The notes under the pieces: generated by a model
Seen by the model: only the letters and a program-made list of their open reading frames with translations
Told to the model about the DNA's origin: nothing
Database searches by the model: none
DNA from: Paenibacillus tundrae
GTDB lineage: Bacteria > Bacillota > Bacilli > Paenibacillales > Paenibacillaceae
DNA length: 64,000 bases
Reading direction: 5' to 3'
Assembly (NCBI RefSeq): GCF_036884255.1
Contig: NZ_CP145605.1
Span: 3,162,001-3,226,000, forward strand
In this document: positions 9,179-17,884 of the stretch, piece after piece
Numbering within the stretch: position 1 is the first letter of the stretch
Layout of the letters: every line of letters begins with the position of its first letter
Program-made: the position numbers and the translations under genes

Positions 9179-10159
9179 TTATTCTGTACGAAGCTTAGGG
9201 GCAGCATCAGCAACACTTGCTGACCGCTCCTGCTGTCTGGAAATCGCAAAGAGTGCAATCCATATTAGGATAAAACCAAGGAGTTGTTCCCATGTAATCA
9301 ACGTACGGAAAGCGATCCAGTTCACCAGAACACCCGCCATCGGGAAACTAAGTTCCGCTAGCGTAGCGACAGAGGCTTTTGTAGAGGATAAGCCTTTATA
9401 ATATAACAGCAAGCTCAATAGTCCAGGCAATAAAGCTTGACCTAATACATTAAGCACGACGGCCGCTTGTTCACCTGTTCCGGAGGGGAATGTCCATGCT
9501 GCTCCTTCATGCCATGTCATCAAGAAGAGAAGCGGCAGAGCGACTACGAACCGGAGAGAAGTAACGGTCTCATATCTTGCTTGCCCTAACATTAATCGTC
9601 CCATCACCGTAGATCCGCCCCATAGAGCAGCGGCTCCCAAGGATAACAGGCTACCTGCATGAATCCAGGTGTTCCAGTTTCCGAGAGGAAGTGTGAATCC
9701 AAACGTGAGCAGATAGGTTCCTGCAAGTGCAATGAAGAAAAGTCCGCCGAAGCGACGTGGTAACGTTTCTTTCAAAAGCAGCTTCGCGAGTACAATGGCG
9801 AACAAGGGTTGCATTTTTTGCAACAAGAGAACGGTATTGGGATCGTTATTGGTTAGCGCCATAGTGAATAACACCGTTGCTAGTGCTGATCCGCCCCAGG
9901 AAATGAAGATTACAGCAACCCAGTGTCTAGCACGTAGATTTTTCAGGTCTGAACGGAATTTCCATAAGACAGGAATGGCGACTAGACTTACAATGATGTG
10001 CTCAATAAGTACAATTTGAGTTGAGGTCATCGTCTGAAGCAAAATAATACGGAACAACGGATCTACGCCCCATAACGCAGCGCCGATTACAACAAGCCAG
10101 AATCCAGTGTTACTTCGTTCTTTCCGATAGACCGTTGAGGCAGTTTGATTCTTTTCCAT
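9179..10159 (-). CDS. EamA/DMT-family transporter under FMN riboswitch control, putative flavin transporter
   Basis: A 326-residue inner-membrane protein with about ten hydrophobic segments arranged as two EamA repeats, typical of the drug/metabolite transporter superfamily. The start at 10159 has AGGAGT upstream; the extra 26 codons of the longer frame overlap the attenuator hairpin and are not credible. The leader contains an FMN riboswitch (10309-10448) and a terminator-like hairpin (10201-10250). FMN riboswitches control riboflavin synthesis and uptake genes, and EamA-type riboflavin transporters are known (RibN and ImpX groups). A role in riboflavin or flavin-precursor uptake is therefore the best guess; substrate and direction are inference. 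Confidence 0.85.
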   Translation of the reverse strand: MEKNQTASTVYRKERSNTGFWLVVIGAALWGVDPLFRIILLQTMTSTQIVLIEHIIVSLVAIPVLWKFRSDLKNLRARHWVAVIFISWGGSALATVLFTMALTNNDPNTVLLLQKMQPLFAIVLAKLLLKETLPRRFGGLFFIALAGTYLLTFGFTLPLGNWNTWIHAGSLLSLGAAALWGGSTVMGRLMLGQARYETVTSLRFVVALPLLFLMTWHEGAAWTFPSGTGEQAAVVLNVLGQALLPGLLSLLLYYKGLSSTKASVATLAELSFPMAGVLVNWIAFRTLITWEQLLGFILIWIALFAISRQQERSASVADAAPKLRTE

Positions 10160-10200
10160 ATTCAGGACTCCTTCGTCAGAACACGGAATCTTCAGTTGGC

Positions 10201-10250
10201 AAAATCGACAAAAGCCTCCGTTCTGGTGAATCACCAAATAAACGGGGGCT
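10201..10250 (-). terminator. attenuator-type terminator between FMN riboswitch and EamA gene
   Basis: Reading the minus strand, AGCCCCCGTT pairs with AACGGAGGCT (one mismatch), with an inner GGTGA/TCACC stem, followed by TTTTGTCGATTTT. Its place between the aptamer and the coding region fits a transcription-terminating expression platform. An additional GGGAAG-AGGA-CTTCCC hairpin lies at 10271-10286. Confidence 0.8.
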
Positions 10251-10308
10251 CATCCATGCATATGTCGTCAGGGAAGAGGACTTCCCGTAAAACGGCATGA
10301 CATGTGTT

Positions 10309-10448
10309 GATCTTCTCTCATCCGGACTATACCGTCGGCCTTGGAGTCTCACCAAGTCAGTCGCTGATAGCTATATCAGTCAGCGAGTCGCGGGCTGGTT
10401 CCGAGGAACATCACCGCCGGTTGGGAATTGCACCCTACCCCGAAGATC
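10309..10448 (-). ncRNA. FMN riboswitch (RFN element)
   Basis: The minus strand matches the RFN consensus in order: P1 strand GATCTTC, GGGTGCAATTCCC, ACCGGCGGTGATG, GCCCGCGAC, a variable arm (GACTGACTGATATAGC...), GGTGAGACTCC, GACGGTATAGTCCGGATG, then the closing P1 strand GAAGATC. FMN binding would favour the downstream terminator and reduce expression of the EamA transporter. Confidence 0.96.
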
Positions 10449-10505
10449 CTATTCAATTGTTAGTGTGTTGAACAAGTTGTAACATCAATTATTTCATCTT
10501 AATCT

Positions 10506-10519
10506 TGTAAGCGCTAGCA
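10506..10519. promoter_or_regulatory. possible CcpA catabolite-response element
   Basis: TGTAAGCGCTAGCA differs at one position from the cre consensus TGWNANCGNTNWCA. It lies about 60 bases upstream of the riboswitch and 240 bases before the TTG-started gene on the plus strand, so it could serve either. A single short match has limited weight. Confidence 0.35.
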
Positions 10520-10754
10520 GTTCAAGTGTTTTTTTCAGAAGACGATATTCCAGCTTCCTTGCTGTCTGCGAAGAAGAACAATCTGACCGGCATGATATGG
10601 ATCATTTAATATTTGGATGTATAATTATGTTAATATTAGTAGAAGCGTCTGAAACATTCTAATTGTGGTGAAACAGTGTGGCATGACAATTGGCTTATGA
10701 ACTAGATTGAACAAATTTAATTAGGACAGCGATCAATCAATGGGAGGTATACTT

Positions 10755-11351
10755 TTGCGAAAAGGTTTCATTATAACTGTTATATGTTTGCTTATGATAT
10801 TGGGGTTTGGGGCTATGCAAGGTTTTCATATTGATGAAGCAAAAGCCATACCTCGTGATGCCGATATTTTGAAATCAGAGCATATCGATGGTTACGGCCA
10901 AGTGGTTTATTTTGAAGATAATCAAGATAGAACCTTCGGGATAGCATTATTAGAAGAAAGGTTTGGTTTCTTGCACCGTTATGGCGGAGGTTCGTGGGAT
11001 TACTTCGATGAGCAAGATAAGCCATTTGAAACTACTGGTTATGGTAATCGTGACCATTTTGTCGTTGGTGTTAAAGCTGCCTCAGAATCCAATATCAAAT
11101 ATATAGCCATTGGCAATCACATGGAGAATCTTTTGCCTTCACAAACGTATGAGCTATCTCTTCAGGATGTGAAAGCTAGCCCAGATGTATACCATCTTAA
11201 AGAGATGTCGGATCTATACGCACTGTTTGTCTTGAATGAGTACACTGAAGATACATGGACAATACGGGCTTTCAATCAAGATGGGAAGCTAGTTGCAGAC
11301 AAACTATTTGGAGCGGAAGAAAGATACCTCGATGAGGAGGTGACCAAGTGA
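10755..11351 (+). CDS. hypothetical membrane-anchored or exported protein
   Basis: A 198-residue protein not assigned to a known family. Residues 5-22 (FIITVICLLMILGFGAM) are a hydrophobic N-terminal segment, either an uncleaved anchor or signal peptide; the rest is soluble, acidic and rich in aromatic residues, with ...GYGQVVYFEDNQDRTFGIA. The TTG at 10755 is preferred because GGAGG lies seven bases before it; the in-frame ATG at 10740 precedes that site. It overlaps the next small gene by four bases (GTGA), so the two are translationally coupled and may act together at the membrane. Confidence 0.7.
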   Translation: MRKGFIITVICLLMILGFGAMQGFHIDEAKAIPRDADILKSEHIDGYGQVVYFEDNQDRTFGIALLEERFGFLHRYGGGSWDYFDEQDKPFETTGYGNRDHFVVGVKAASESNIKYIAIGNHMENLLPSQTYELSLQDVKASPDVYHLKEMSDLYALFVLNEYTEDTWTIRAFNQDGKLVADKLFGAEERYLDEEVTK

Positions 11352-11542
11352 AACGAGTTTTTGCAACTTTAATTGGGGTTGTTGTGATCGGAGTTACGTT
11401 ATTTTTAGGAATGAAATTCATTGGTTCACCATTTCCTTCAGTTGTAGAACAATACGATGTAATTCCAGGGCAAGGTGAAGTGAATTATTATGAAGGTGAA
11501 GGCAAGAACCCAAAATTAAAAATATTCTGGTGGAAAGAATAG
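11348..11542 (+). CDS. small membrane protein, hypothetical
   Basis: A 64-residue protein with one N-terminal transmembrane segment (residues 4-25) and a short soluble tail ending LKIFWWKE. It starts with GTG overlapping the stop of the upstream gene and has GAGGAGGTGA just before it. The pair resembles small two-gene membrane units common in Paenibacillus. No function can be assigned. Confidence 0.65.
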   Translation: MKRVFATLIGVVVIGVTLFLGMKFIGSPFPSVVEQYDVIPGQGEVNYYEGEGKNPKLKIFWWKE

Positions 11543-11718
11543 TCTAAGTTTACTCAATTCCATTAAACTATAATCAGAAGAATTCATAGATGAAATAAAT
11601 ATGTATTGAAGTATGTTGCGGTTATGGAAGTCATAATTATGGATTTTTTAAATGGATATGTAGGGCATCTGATGATATGTTTTCAGAACTAGACGGCATG
11701 CGAATAAATGAATTCATA

Positions 11719-11756
11719 AAACCTTGCATAGCTACCTGCTACTCAAGGTTTTTTTA
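11719..11756 (+). terminator. rho-independent terminator
   Basis: AAACCTTG pairs with CAAGGTTT, followed by TTTTT. The rest of 11543-11899 holds no recognisable gene. Confidence 0.8.
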
Positions 11757-11899
11757 ATTCCAAAATTTGCAAATCTAGAGATGTAACTATATAATACATA
11801 TATACTTTATAAAAATAAGTTGTGTAATAATGTCGTTCAGCACTGAATCATACCATCATGCAAGCCATATCCAAAACATTATGATTGGAGATGTGTCTA

Positions 11900-13267
11900 A
11901 TGGGGAAAAGTTACTTGCTGAAAAATGGTTGTGTTGTTTCAATGGATGCCTCGGTTGGTCAGTACAAAAGAGCCGATGTCTTAATTGAGGGTTCTATCAT
12001 TATAGCTATTAAGCCTGATCTGGAGTGTGCAGAAGCCGAGATTATCGATGCATCTGATATGATTGTACTCCCGGGACTTGTAGATACCCATCGTCATGTG
12101 TGGGAGTCGTTGGTTAAGACAACAGGCACGAACTGGTCACTGCCTGTGTATTTGCAGAATCTATATTATGGAGCCATGGGGAGCAAACTTCGTCCTCAAG
12201 ACAGCTACATCGCTAATCTATTAGGAGCTTTGGAAGCGCTTAATGCAGGGGTGACGACTGTATTGGATTGGAGTATGCCGTATTCGCCAGAGCACACAGA
12301 TGAATTGATTCATGGACTTCAGGATGCGGGAATCCGAGCGGTATTTGCTCAGGGTGTACCTGGTGAAACGAATTACTGGAATAGAGATAGTTTTCTTACA
12401 TACTCCAACGATGTACGCAGAGTGAAGCAACAATATTTCTCATCAAGTGATCAATTGCTGACGTTTGGACTTGCTATTCGAGGGCCGGAGTTCAGTCATT
12501 GGGATACAACGGTCAAGGAGATTCGTCTTGCAGAGGAACTAGATGCCATTTGTTCCATGCATGTAGGATTCGGGACTTGGGGAAGTGTAGATCGGTCAGT
12601 GACAAAGCTGCATGAGGCAGGTCTACTGAGTCCGCGAATAAATGTGGTTCATGGCAATACGATGGGGATCGATGAGTACAAAATGCTTGCCGATCAAGGT
12701 GCATCGCTTTCGGTTACTCCAGAGGTAGAGATGATGATGGGGCATGGATACCCAGCGACCGGACATTTTCTGGAGAATGGAGGCACGCCAACACTCGGTG
12801 TGGATGTGGTGACATCCACGGGTGGTGATATGTTTTCTCAGATGAAGTTTGCCTTGCAGGCAGAGCGGTCGAGAGTGAATGAACAATTGTTGCAGCAGGG
12901 AGAAATGCCTGGAGAACTGAACCTGCAGTCGAGTCAGGTATTAAGATTCGCCACATCGGCTGGCGCACAAGCGTTGGGACTAGGGCATAAGATTGGCACA
13001 CTGGCACCAGGGAAAGAGGCCGACCTGATTATGATTCGTACAACGGATCTGAATTTGTTCCCCGTTCATGATCCGATTGGAGCCATTGTACAATTCGCCA
13101 ATCCATCAAACGTGGATACGGTATTTGTGGCAGGTCAACCGGTGAAGAGGGAAGGTAACTTGTTGCATGTGGATTTAGATGGGGTTCGTCGTCAGGCAAT
13201 GGAGAGTACCAGCTACCTTCTAACGCAATATCAGATGTCTGATGCAGAACGGATCATATTTTCGTAA
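11900..13267 (+). CDS. ATZ/TRZ-family metal-dependent amidohydrolase
   Basis: A 455-residue amidohydrolase-superfamily enzyme. Metal ligands are seen in DTHRHVWES (His64, His66), SMHVGFG, NVVHGNTMG and TLGVDVV (Asp). The C-terminal TLAPGKEADLIMIRTTDL strand belongs to the composite beta-sandwich of cytosine-deaminase-like and ATZ/TRZ hydrolases. These enzymes deaminate or dechlorinate aromatic N-heterocycles or purine derivatives; the exact substrate cannot be read. The start is the ATG at 11900, which has GGAG nine bases before it. It is transcribed alone, with terminators on both sides, and is far from the purine cluster at 51-64 kb. Confidence 0.87.
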   Translation: MGKSYLLKNGCVVSMDASVGQYKRADVLIEGSIIIAIKPDLECAEAEIIDASDMIVLPGLVDTHRHVWESLVKTTGTNWSLPVYLQNLYYGAMGSKLRPQDSYIANLLGALEALNAGVTTVLDWSMPYSPEHTDELIHGLQDAGIRAVFAQGVPGETNYWNRDSFLTYSNDVRRVKQQYFSSSDQLLTFGLAIRGPEFSHWDTTVKEIRLAEELDAICSMHVGFGTWGSVDRSVTKLHEAGLLSPRINVVHGNTMGIDEYKMLADQGASLSVTPEVEMMMGHGYPATGHFLENGGTPTLGVDVVTSTGGDMFSQMKFALQAERSRVNEQLLQQGEMPGELNLQSSQVLRFATSAGAQALGLGHKIGTLAPGKEADLIMIRTTDLNLFPVHDPIGAIVQFANPSNVDTVFVAGQPVKREGNLLHVDLDGVRRQAMESTSYLLTQYQMSDAERIIFS

Positions 13268-13301
13268 CCTTGAGATATTAGAAAAGTAAAGTAAATCAAG
13301 A

Positions 13302-13329
13302 GCCGCATGGGATCATGCGGTCTTTTTTT
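13302..13329 (+). terminator. rho-independent terminator after amidohydrolase
   Basis: GCCGCATG pairs with CATGCGGT (G-U closing), GGAT loop, T7 tail. Confidence 0.92.
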
Positions 13330-13460
13330 GTCCCGTAACGAGCATTAATCAGACAGGATTCGTGAGAGAAGGACAGCGTAAATGAACGAAATAAGCTGTC
13401 ATTCACGAGTCTTCATATAACAACGAATTGAAACAATTATATAGTTATAAATAGCGATAT

Positions 13461-13500
13461 AAAAACTGCGCATAATATAAATTATACGCAGTTTTCGTTT
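13461..13500. terminator. bidirectional terminator-like hairpin in leader of permease gene
   Basis: AAAACTGCG pairs with CGCAGTTTT around an AT-rich 16-base loop. It lies about 130 bases after the previous terminator and 215 bases before the permease gene. Confidence 0.6.
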
Positions 13501-13635
13501 AAAACGATTTTTATTATCTTTCACGGGCAAGATAACATGATAATTTTCGGTTAAAAAGCACAACATACGACATCTCTCTAAATAAAAATTTAATCAAGCA
13601 ACGCGATAACGTGTAGAATTGACTAGTTTTTTATA

Positions 13636-13669
13636 GGTGGTCGATAAGATAGAACAAACCACTTTTTTA
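13636..13669 (+). terminator. attenuator-like hairpin just upstream of permease gene
   Basis: GTGGT pairs with ACCAC across a 15-base loop, followed by six T residues, ending about 50 bases before the ATG at 13717. No T-box, purine or lysine aptamer was recognised upstream, so the role as an attenuator is tentative. Confidence 0.4.
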
Positions 13670-13716
13670 TAGAACAGATGAACAGGTGATACTTTCACGA
13701 CGAGAGGAAATTATGT

Positions 13717-15129
13717 ATGAGCAAAAATGAGTCACAATCTTCATTGTTTCGCAAGAAACCCATTGCTGTAAGTGGGGAAGAACGTAGTGCGCTGAAAAGA
13801 GTGTTAGGGCCGCTGGATGTGATGACTCTTGGTGTAGGTGCAATTATCGGAACAGGTATATTTGTTCTTACAGGTGTGGCTGCTGCTAAATACGCAGGGC
13901 CTGGTCTAGTCCTTTCCTTTTTGCTGGCAGGGCTAATCTGTGCTTTTGCTGCACTATGTTATTCGGAATTTGCTTCAAGTGTACCCGCTTCGGGAAGTGC
14001 CTATACTTATAGCTATACTGCCTTTGGGGAAGTGATCGCTTGGATTCTTGGATGGGATCTGATCCTGGAGTATGGTTTTGCAAGTGCAGCAGTTGCTAGT
14101 GGATGGTCTGGTTATTTCCAAAGTCTATTATCTGGATTCGGATTGCACTTACCTCATGAGCTAACGAGTGCCTTTAGTCCAGAGAAGGGCACGTATTTTG
14201 ATATCACAGCAGCGACCATTACGTTGATTATCACCTTCTTGTTAACCCGAGGAGTGAAAGAAGCGGCTCGTGCCAATGGAATTATGGTTGCGTTAAAAAT
14301 AATCGTTGTGTTGATCTTTATCGGTGTTGGTGTGTTCTATGTTCAGCCTGATAATTGGCAGCCATTTCTGCCTTTTGGCATTTCGGGTGTTACCGCTGGA
14401 GCGGCGACGGTATTCTTTGCGTATATTGGATTTGATGCTGTATCTACCGCTGCGGAAGAAGTGAAGATGCCTCAGCGCAATTTGCCGATTGGCATTATCG
14501 GTTCACTCGCGATCTGTACCGTATTATATATTGTCGTTTCACTAATCCTTACGGGCATTGTGCCGTACCATATGCTGAATGTCAGCGATCCGGTAGCTTT
14601 TGCCTTTGAATTTGTTAACTTGCACGGCTTATCTTGGATCGTAGCACTTGGTGCCATTACGGGGATTACAACGGTATTATTGGTGATGATGTATGGTCAG
14701 ACACGATTATTGTACTCCATGTCAAGGGATGGATTGTTATCTCCGGTATTCTCGAAAGTTAGTGGCAAAAGCCAGACTCCTGCCCTGGGTAGCTGGGTTG
14801 CGGGAATCGTTGTAGCGTTATTTTCTGGTTTCATCTCCCTCGGACATCTGGCAGAGTTGACCAACATCGGGACATTGTTTGCATTTGCAGTGGTCAGTCT
14901 GGGGATTATCGTGCTCCGTAAAAACAATCCTGATCTCAAACGTGGCTTCCGCGTCCCATTCGTCCCATGGATTCCAATTCTCAGCGCAATTGGCTGTGTG
15001 TATCTTATGACTCGACTTGCGATGCTCACTTGGATCACGTTCTTCATCTGGTTGCTGATTGGTCTGGTGATTTATTTCTTATACGGACGTCATCACAGTC
15101 ATTTGAACTCAAAGTCATTCGAAGAGTAA
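13717..15129 (+). CDS. APC-family amino acid permease (cationic amino acid transporter type)
   Basis: A 470-residue integral membrane protein with about 12 hydrophobic segments. The first transmembrane region carries the substrate-binding glycine motif GVGAIIGTGIFVLTG of the CAT/YfnA branch of the APC superfamily, after a soluble 30-residue N-terminus. It imports amino acids by proton symport in related proteins; the substrate is not determined. GAGAGG precedes the ATG. Hairpins in the leader suggest transcriptional control. It is monocistronic, ended by a strong terminator. Confidence 0.9.
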   Translation: MSKNESQSSLFRKKPIAVSGEERSALKRVLGPLDVMTLGVGAIIGTGIFVLTGVAAAKYAGPGLVLSFLLAGLICAFAALCYSEFASSVPASGSAYTYSYTAFGEVIAWILGWDLILEYGFASAAVASGWSGYFQSLLSGFGLHLPHELTSAFSPEKGTYFDITAATITLIITFLLTRGVKEAARANGIMVALKIIVVLIFIGVGVFYVQPDNWQPFLPFGISGVTAGAATVFFAYIGFDAVSTAAEEVKMPQRNLPIGIIGSLAICTVLYIVVSLILTGIVPYHMLNVSDPVAFAFEFVNLHGLSWIVALGAITGITTVLLVMMYGQTRLLYSMSRDGLLSPVFSKVSGKSQTPALGSWVAGIVVALFSGFISLGHLAELTNIGTLFAFAVVSLGIIVLRKNNPDLKRGFRVPFVPWIPILSAIGCVYLMTRLAMLTWITFFIWLLIGLVIYFLYGRHHSHLNSKSFEE

Positions 15130-15167
15130 AATCAATCTTTAGATCAAATGGCAACAAAATAGTTCAT

Positions 15168-15212
15168 ACCTCCTGAATTTTCGCTTGTGCGAAAAAAGTA
15201 AGGGGGTTTTTT
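15168..15212 (+). terminator. rho-independent terminator after permease gene
   Basis: ACCTCCT pairs with AGGGGGT (with wobble), with an inner TTTTCGC/GCGAAAA stem, followed by TTTTTT. Confidence 0.88.
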
Positions 15213-15422
15213 ATTTGTATTTTGGAGTTAGGAATTCTAAATGAATCATCTGCATTTATTTTTAATAATTCTAGTAAAATTAACGGTTCCTAAGACCCGT
15301 ATAAAGGGTATGTATTTAGGTGCATGTAGACTCATATCGTTGAACCGGGGTTGCGGGTTCATCCAATATGACATATATTTGGGGTTGTGACATGCCATCA
15401 GACAGAGGAGAGGGGATGTATC

Positions 15423-16493
15423 ATGAATACATATTTACATACGAACCAGGATATGAATCCGAATTTCGGGTTTGCTTTAACAGATTCTGCTGTACTTGCA
15501 GAGGCGAAGTTGATCATCACACAGAAAACCGAAGTTGAGCATATAGAACTTGATATTGATCCACAACGTTGCTTGAAGGACGGACGCAAAGTCTCGGTTG
15601 TTGCTCAGCAGCTTGATGCTCCTATCGTAAGACAAGATGCTTCTATTATATATGGTCAAGAACTGAGCTTCGTACAATATACAGTAAACTTAAATCCCGA
15701 CACGAAGCTTTCCATAGGTTCTATTGAAGGTATAGACTATAGTGTAGACTTCGGATGGTCAGATTTTGCTGAAGGAGAGTATGAGCTTCGTATATCGATT
15801 CATAGGAAAACGCCTCGCATTGCAGAAGTTCCATTGGAGCCAGAACAGATGGCTATGGTCAGATATGCTCAGGTGGTGACGGTCGTTATCGCACTATTCC
15901 CAGCGCAACCTACGCAAGAGCAACTTGCATCAGCACCAGTATGGACGAGAGACCATCATGTATTTGACTCCTATGGCAGTGCGGGCTTTATACTTGCAGA
16001 TCTACCACGCATGGTTGCGCGTGTAGACGAGTTACTTGGAGCCGGGGATCACAATTTAGTTGAACGTTTTAACGAGGGTGATCTGTCTGCTCAGCTGTTA
16101 AATGAAGGCCTGATGGCCACTGCATGGGGAATTTCTCCATGGTGTTATTCCATCTATGCAGCTCCCGATGCGACTGCACAGGCTAAGTTGTCGGTGGACA
16201 AGCTGGGAGAAGAACCTGTATGCACGGGAATTTACCGTATTGCTGCTGAAACAACACAGTTAAGCATTATTCCTGCCAATGAGCTTACGAACTGGCCGGC
16301 TTGCACGAAGAAACAGTGGCCGCAAATTCAAGTTGCTGGTTCGGGAGAAACACTACGTATGGCATTGGTTGTGCAAAATTGTGAGTCTGTAAACGGGCTA
16401 CACGAGAATCCACTACCGTCTTTTGTAATTACGCGTAGCGAGGGTCTCCCAGAGATCGTCGAACCGTTGATAAATATCGTTATTGTTGACTGA
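15423..16493 (+). CDS. hypothetical protein
   Basis: A 356-residue soluble, acidic protein that I do not recognise. There is no signal peptide or membrane segment. The N-terminal 150 residues are beta-rich (VEHIELDIDPQ, GIDYSVDFGWSDF, EYELRISIHRKTP); the C-terminal half has an ISPWCYSIYAAP segment and several Cys and Trp residues. The start at 15423 has GAGGAGAGGGG upstream. It precedes a tyrosine recombinase gene by 36 bases without a terminator, so the two may be co-transcribed. Confidence 0.6.
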   Translation: MNTYLHTNQDMNPNFGFALTDSAVLAEAKLIITQKTEVEHIELDIDPQRCLKDGRKVSVVAQQLDAPIVRQDASIIYGQELSFVQYTVNLNPDTKLSIGSIEGIDYSVDFGWSDFAEGEYELRISIHRKTPRIAEVPLEPEQMAMVRYAQVVTVVIALFPAQPTQEQLASAPVWTRDHHVFDSYGSAGFILADLPRMVARVDELLGAGDHNLVERFNEGDLSAQLLNEGLMATAWGISPWCYSIYAAPDATAQAKLSVDKLGEEPVCTGIYRIAAETTQLSIIPANELTNWPACTKKQWPQIQVAGSGETLRMALVVQNCESVNGLHENPLPSFVITRSEGLPEIVEPLINIVIVD

Positions 16494-16529
16494 CGAACAT
16501 TACCAATAGAATTGTGGTGACAAACATAG

Positions 16530-17471
16530 ATGATATCTGAAGAAATCAGGGAGCAATATGCAGAGGAGCTTGAGGCTTTTCATATATGGATGAAGGATGC
16601 CGGCTACACAGGTTATACCGTGAAATCCTATACTGGTGATGTGGCTGAATTTCTCGTTTCAATTAAAGGCAAACCGGTAGATCAGGTCAAAAAACTGCAT
16701 GTGTTATCTTACTTGTCCCAAGCCCGAGAACGAGGAGTAAGTGATGCGACAAGAAATCGAAAACATGCTGCAATCCATTGCTTTTATAAATCACTAATTG
16801 AATTAGAGCTAGTAACAGCGAATCCTGCCTTCGGAATCAAGAAGTCCAAAACCGAGAAGAATCGTGCGCCCGTTTTCCTCGATGAGAGTGGGTTGGAACG
16901 TTTTCTGCAATCGGTTGAGGGGAAGTATCGAACACGGAATTTGGCTATTTTCCTGCTGATGGGGTATATGGGACTGCGGGTTGGAGAGGTCCACGCCCTT
17001 AACTGCAAGGATTATAATGCTGACAGGCGTACGTTGGATGTCTTCGGGAAAGGCCGGAAGTGGCGCACATTGCCTGTTCCTGAGATGGTTGCGGATCTAT
17101 TGTCCCAAGCTTTAGAGAAACGTTTAGCTCCATGGCGTTCAAAGGAAGAAGCACTGTTTGTTTCGCAAAAGGGTAAACGACTGTCTATTCGCAGCATTCA
17201 GCTCATCTCCACCGAAACCTTTGAACGATTCCAAGAACAATCGCCGTCCACGCAGCGACAGAACTATTCTAGTCACAAGCTGCGGCACTCATTTGCTACG
17301 ATGATGTTACGCCGAGGGGCGGATTTACGAACCGTTCAAGAGCTGCTTGGTCACTCATCTATCCAAACTACAACCGTCTACACGCATGTCACCAATCGGG
17401 AGAAAGAGGAAGCAATGGCGCTGCTAGATATAAAAATACCGACCTTTAACGCTCAATCGATTCATGAATAA
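16530..17471 (+). CDS. tyrosine recombinase, XerC/XerD-like
   Basis: A 313-residue site-specific recombinase. An N-terminal SAM-like core-binding domain (about 10-95) is followed by a catalytic domain with the full set of residues: Arg150 in GLRVGE, Lys174 in FGKGRKWR, His249-x-x-Arg252 in HKLRHSF, His275 in LLGHSSI and the nucleophile Tyr284 in TVYTHV. It is the size of XerC/XerD chromosome-dimer resolvases rather than a phage integrase. No phage genes or attachment repeats were recognised nearby. It may act on the chromosome or be a solitary accessory recombinase. The ATG at 16530 has only a modest GTGGTGA binding site. Confidence 0.9.
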   Translation: MISEEIREQYAEELEAFHIWMKDAGYTGYTVKSYTGDVAEFLVSIKGKPVDQVKKLHVLSYLSQARERGVSDATRNRKHAAIHCFYKSLIELELVTANPAFGIKKSKTEKNRAPVFLDESGLERFLQSVEGKYRTRNLAIFLLMGYMGLRVGEVHALNCKDYNADRRTLDVFGKGRKWRTLPVPEMVADLLSQALEKRLAPWRSKEEALFVSQKGKRLSIRSIQLISTETFERFQEQSPSTQRQNYSSHKLRHSFATMMLRRGADLRTVQELLGHSSIQTTTVYTHVTNREKEEAMALLDIKIPTFNAQSIHE

Positions 17472-17477
17472 GGAAGA

Positions 17478-17509
17478 AGCCGCAGATCGAAGGAGATGCG
17501 GTTTTTTTC
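17478..17509 (+). terminator. rho-independent terminator after recombinase
   Basis: GCCGCA pairs with TGCGGT, followed by T7. Confidence 0.88.
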
Positions 17510-17772
17510 TTGTTTAAGGGAGGGAGGTTAATGTGCATTTAAATGAAAATGAAAATTATAATGAGATCAGTTTTTTATAAAAAAGTTAGAATTAGTATAG
17601 TTAGATATATTAATATCATAAGGGGGAATATTTTATTTACGTAATTAATATTATGTAAACTAAAATGGGTAATTACTCAATATACCATAGATACATTAAA
17701 GTGTTAAATATTTAAATATTATTATTAGAAGATCTAATTTATACATTTCTATTTCTATCTCATTATAAAAAA
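17510..17772. repeat. intergenic region with second copy of the ATATTATGTAAACTAA palindrome
   Basis: This AT-rich stretch between convergent genes holds no gene. AATATTATGTAAACTAA at 17647-17663 is identical over 17 bases to 7181-7197. Here it forms the right arm of TTTACGTAAT-TAAT-ATTATGTAAA, a palindrome with one mismatch (17636-17659). An ATAAGGGGGAATAT block just before it resembles the ATAAGAGGGTGATAT block near 7.26 kb. Confidence 0.55.
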
Positions 17773-17820
17773 GCAGTAAAAAACCATCCAGATCTCACTG
17801 AAAAGTAGATCCAGATGGTT
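17773..17820 (-). terminator. terminator after ldh
   Basis: On the minus strand AACCATCTGGATCT pairs over its full length (two wobbles) with AGATCTGGATGGTT, followed by TTTTTTACTG. Confidence 0.92.
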
Positions 17821-17884
17821 GTATTAGATAATAATGATGATTTAACAGCTTAATTAAATAAGGGGATATGATGCCTTCAGGCTA

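Noticed and set aside
10297..10482. A 61-codon plus-strand open frame
   Set aside because: It lies antisense to the FMN riboswitch, and its sequence is fully explained by the conserved RNA.
13330..13716. Purine, lysine or T-box leader before the permease gene
   Set aside because: No aptamer core or T-box sequence could be matched; only simple hairpins are seen.
16530..17471. Prophage or integrative element marked by the tyrosine recombinase
   Set aside because: No phage structural, replication or excision genes and no direct repeats were recognised around it.
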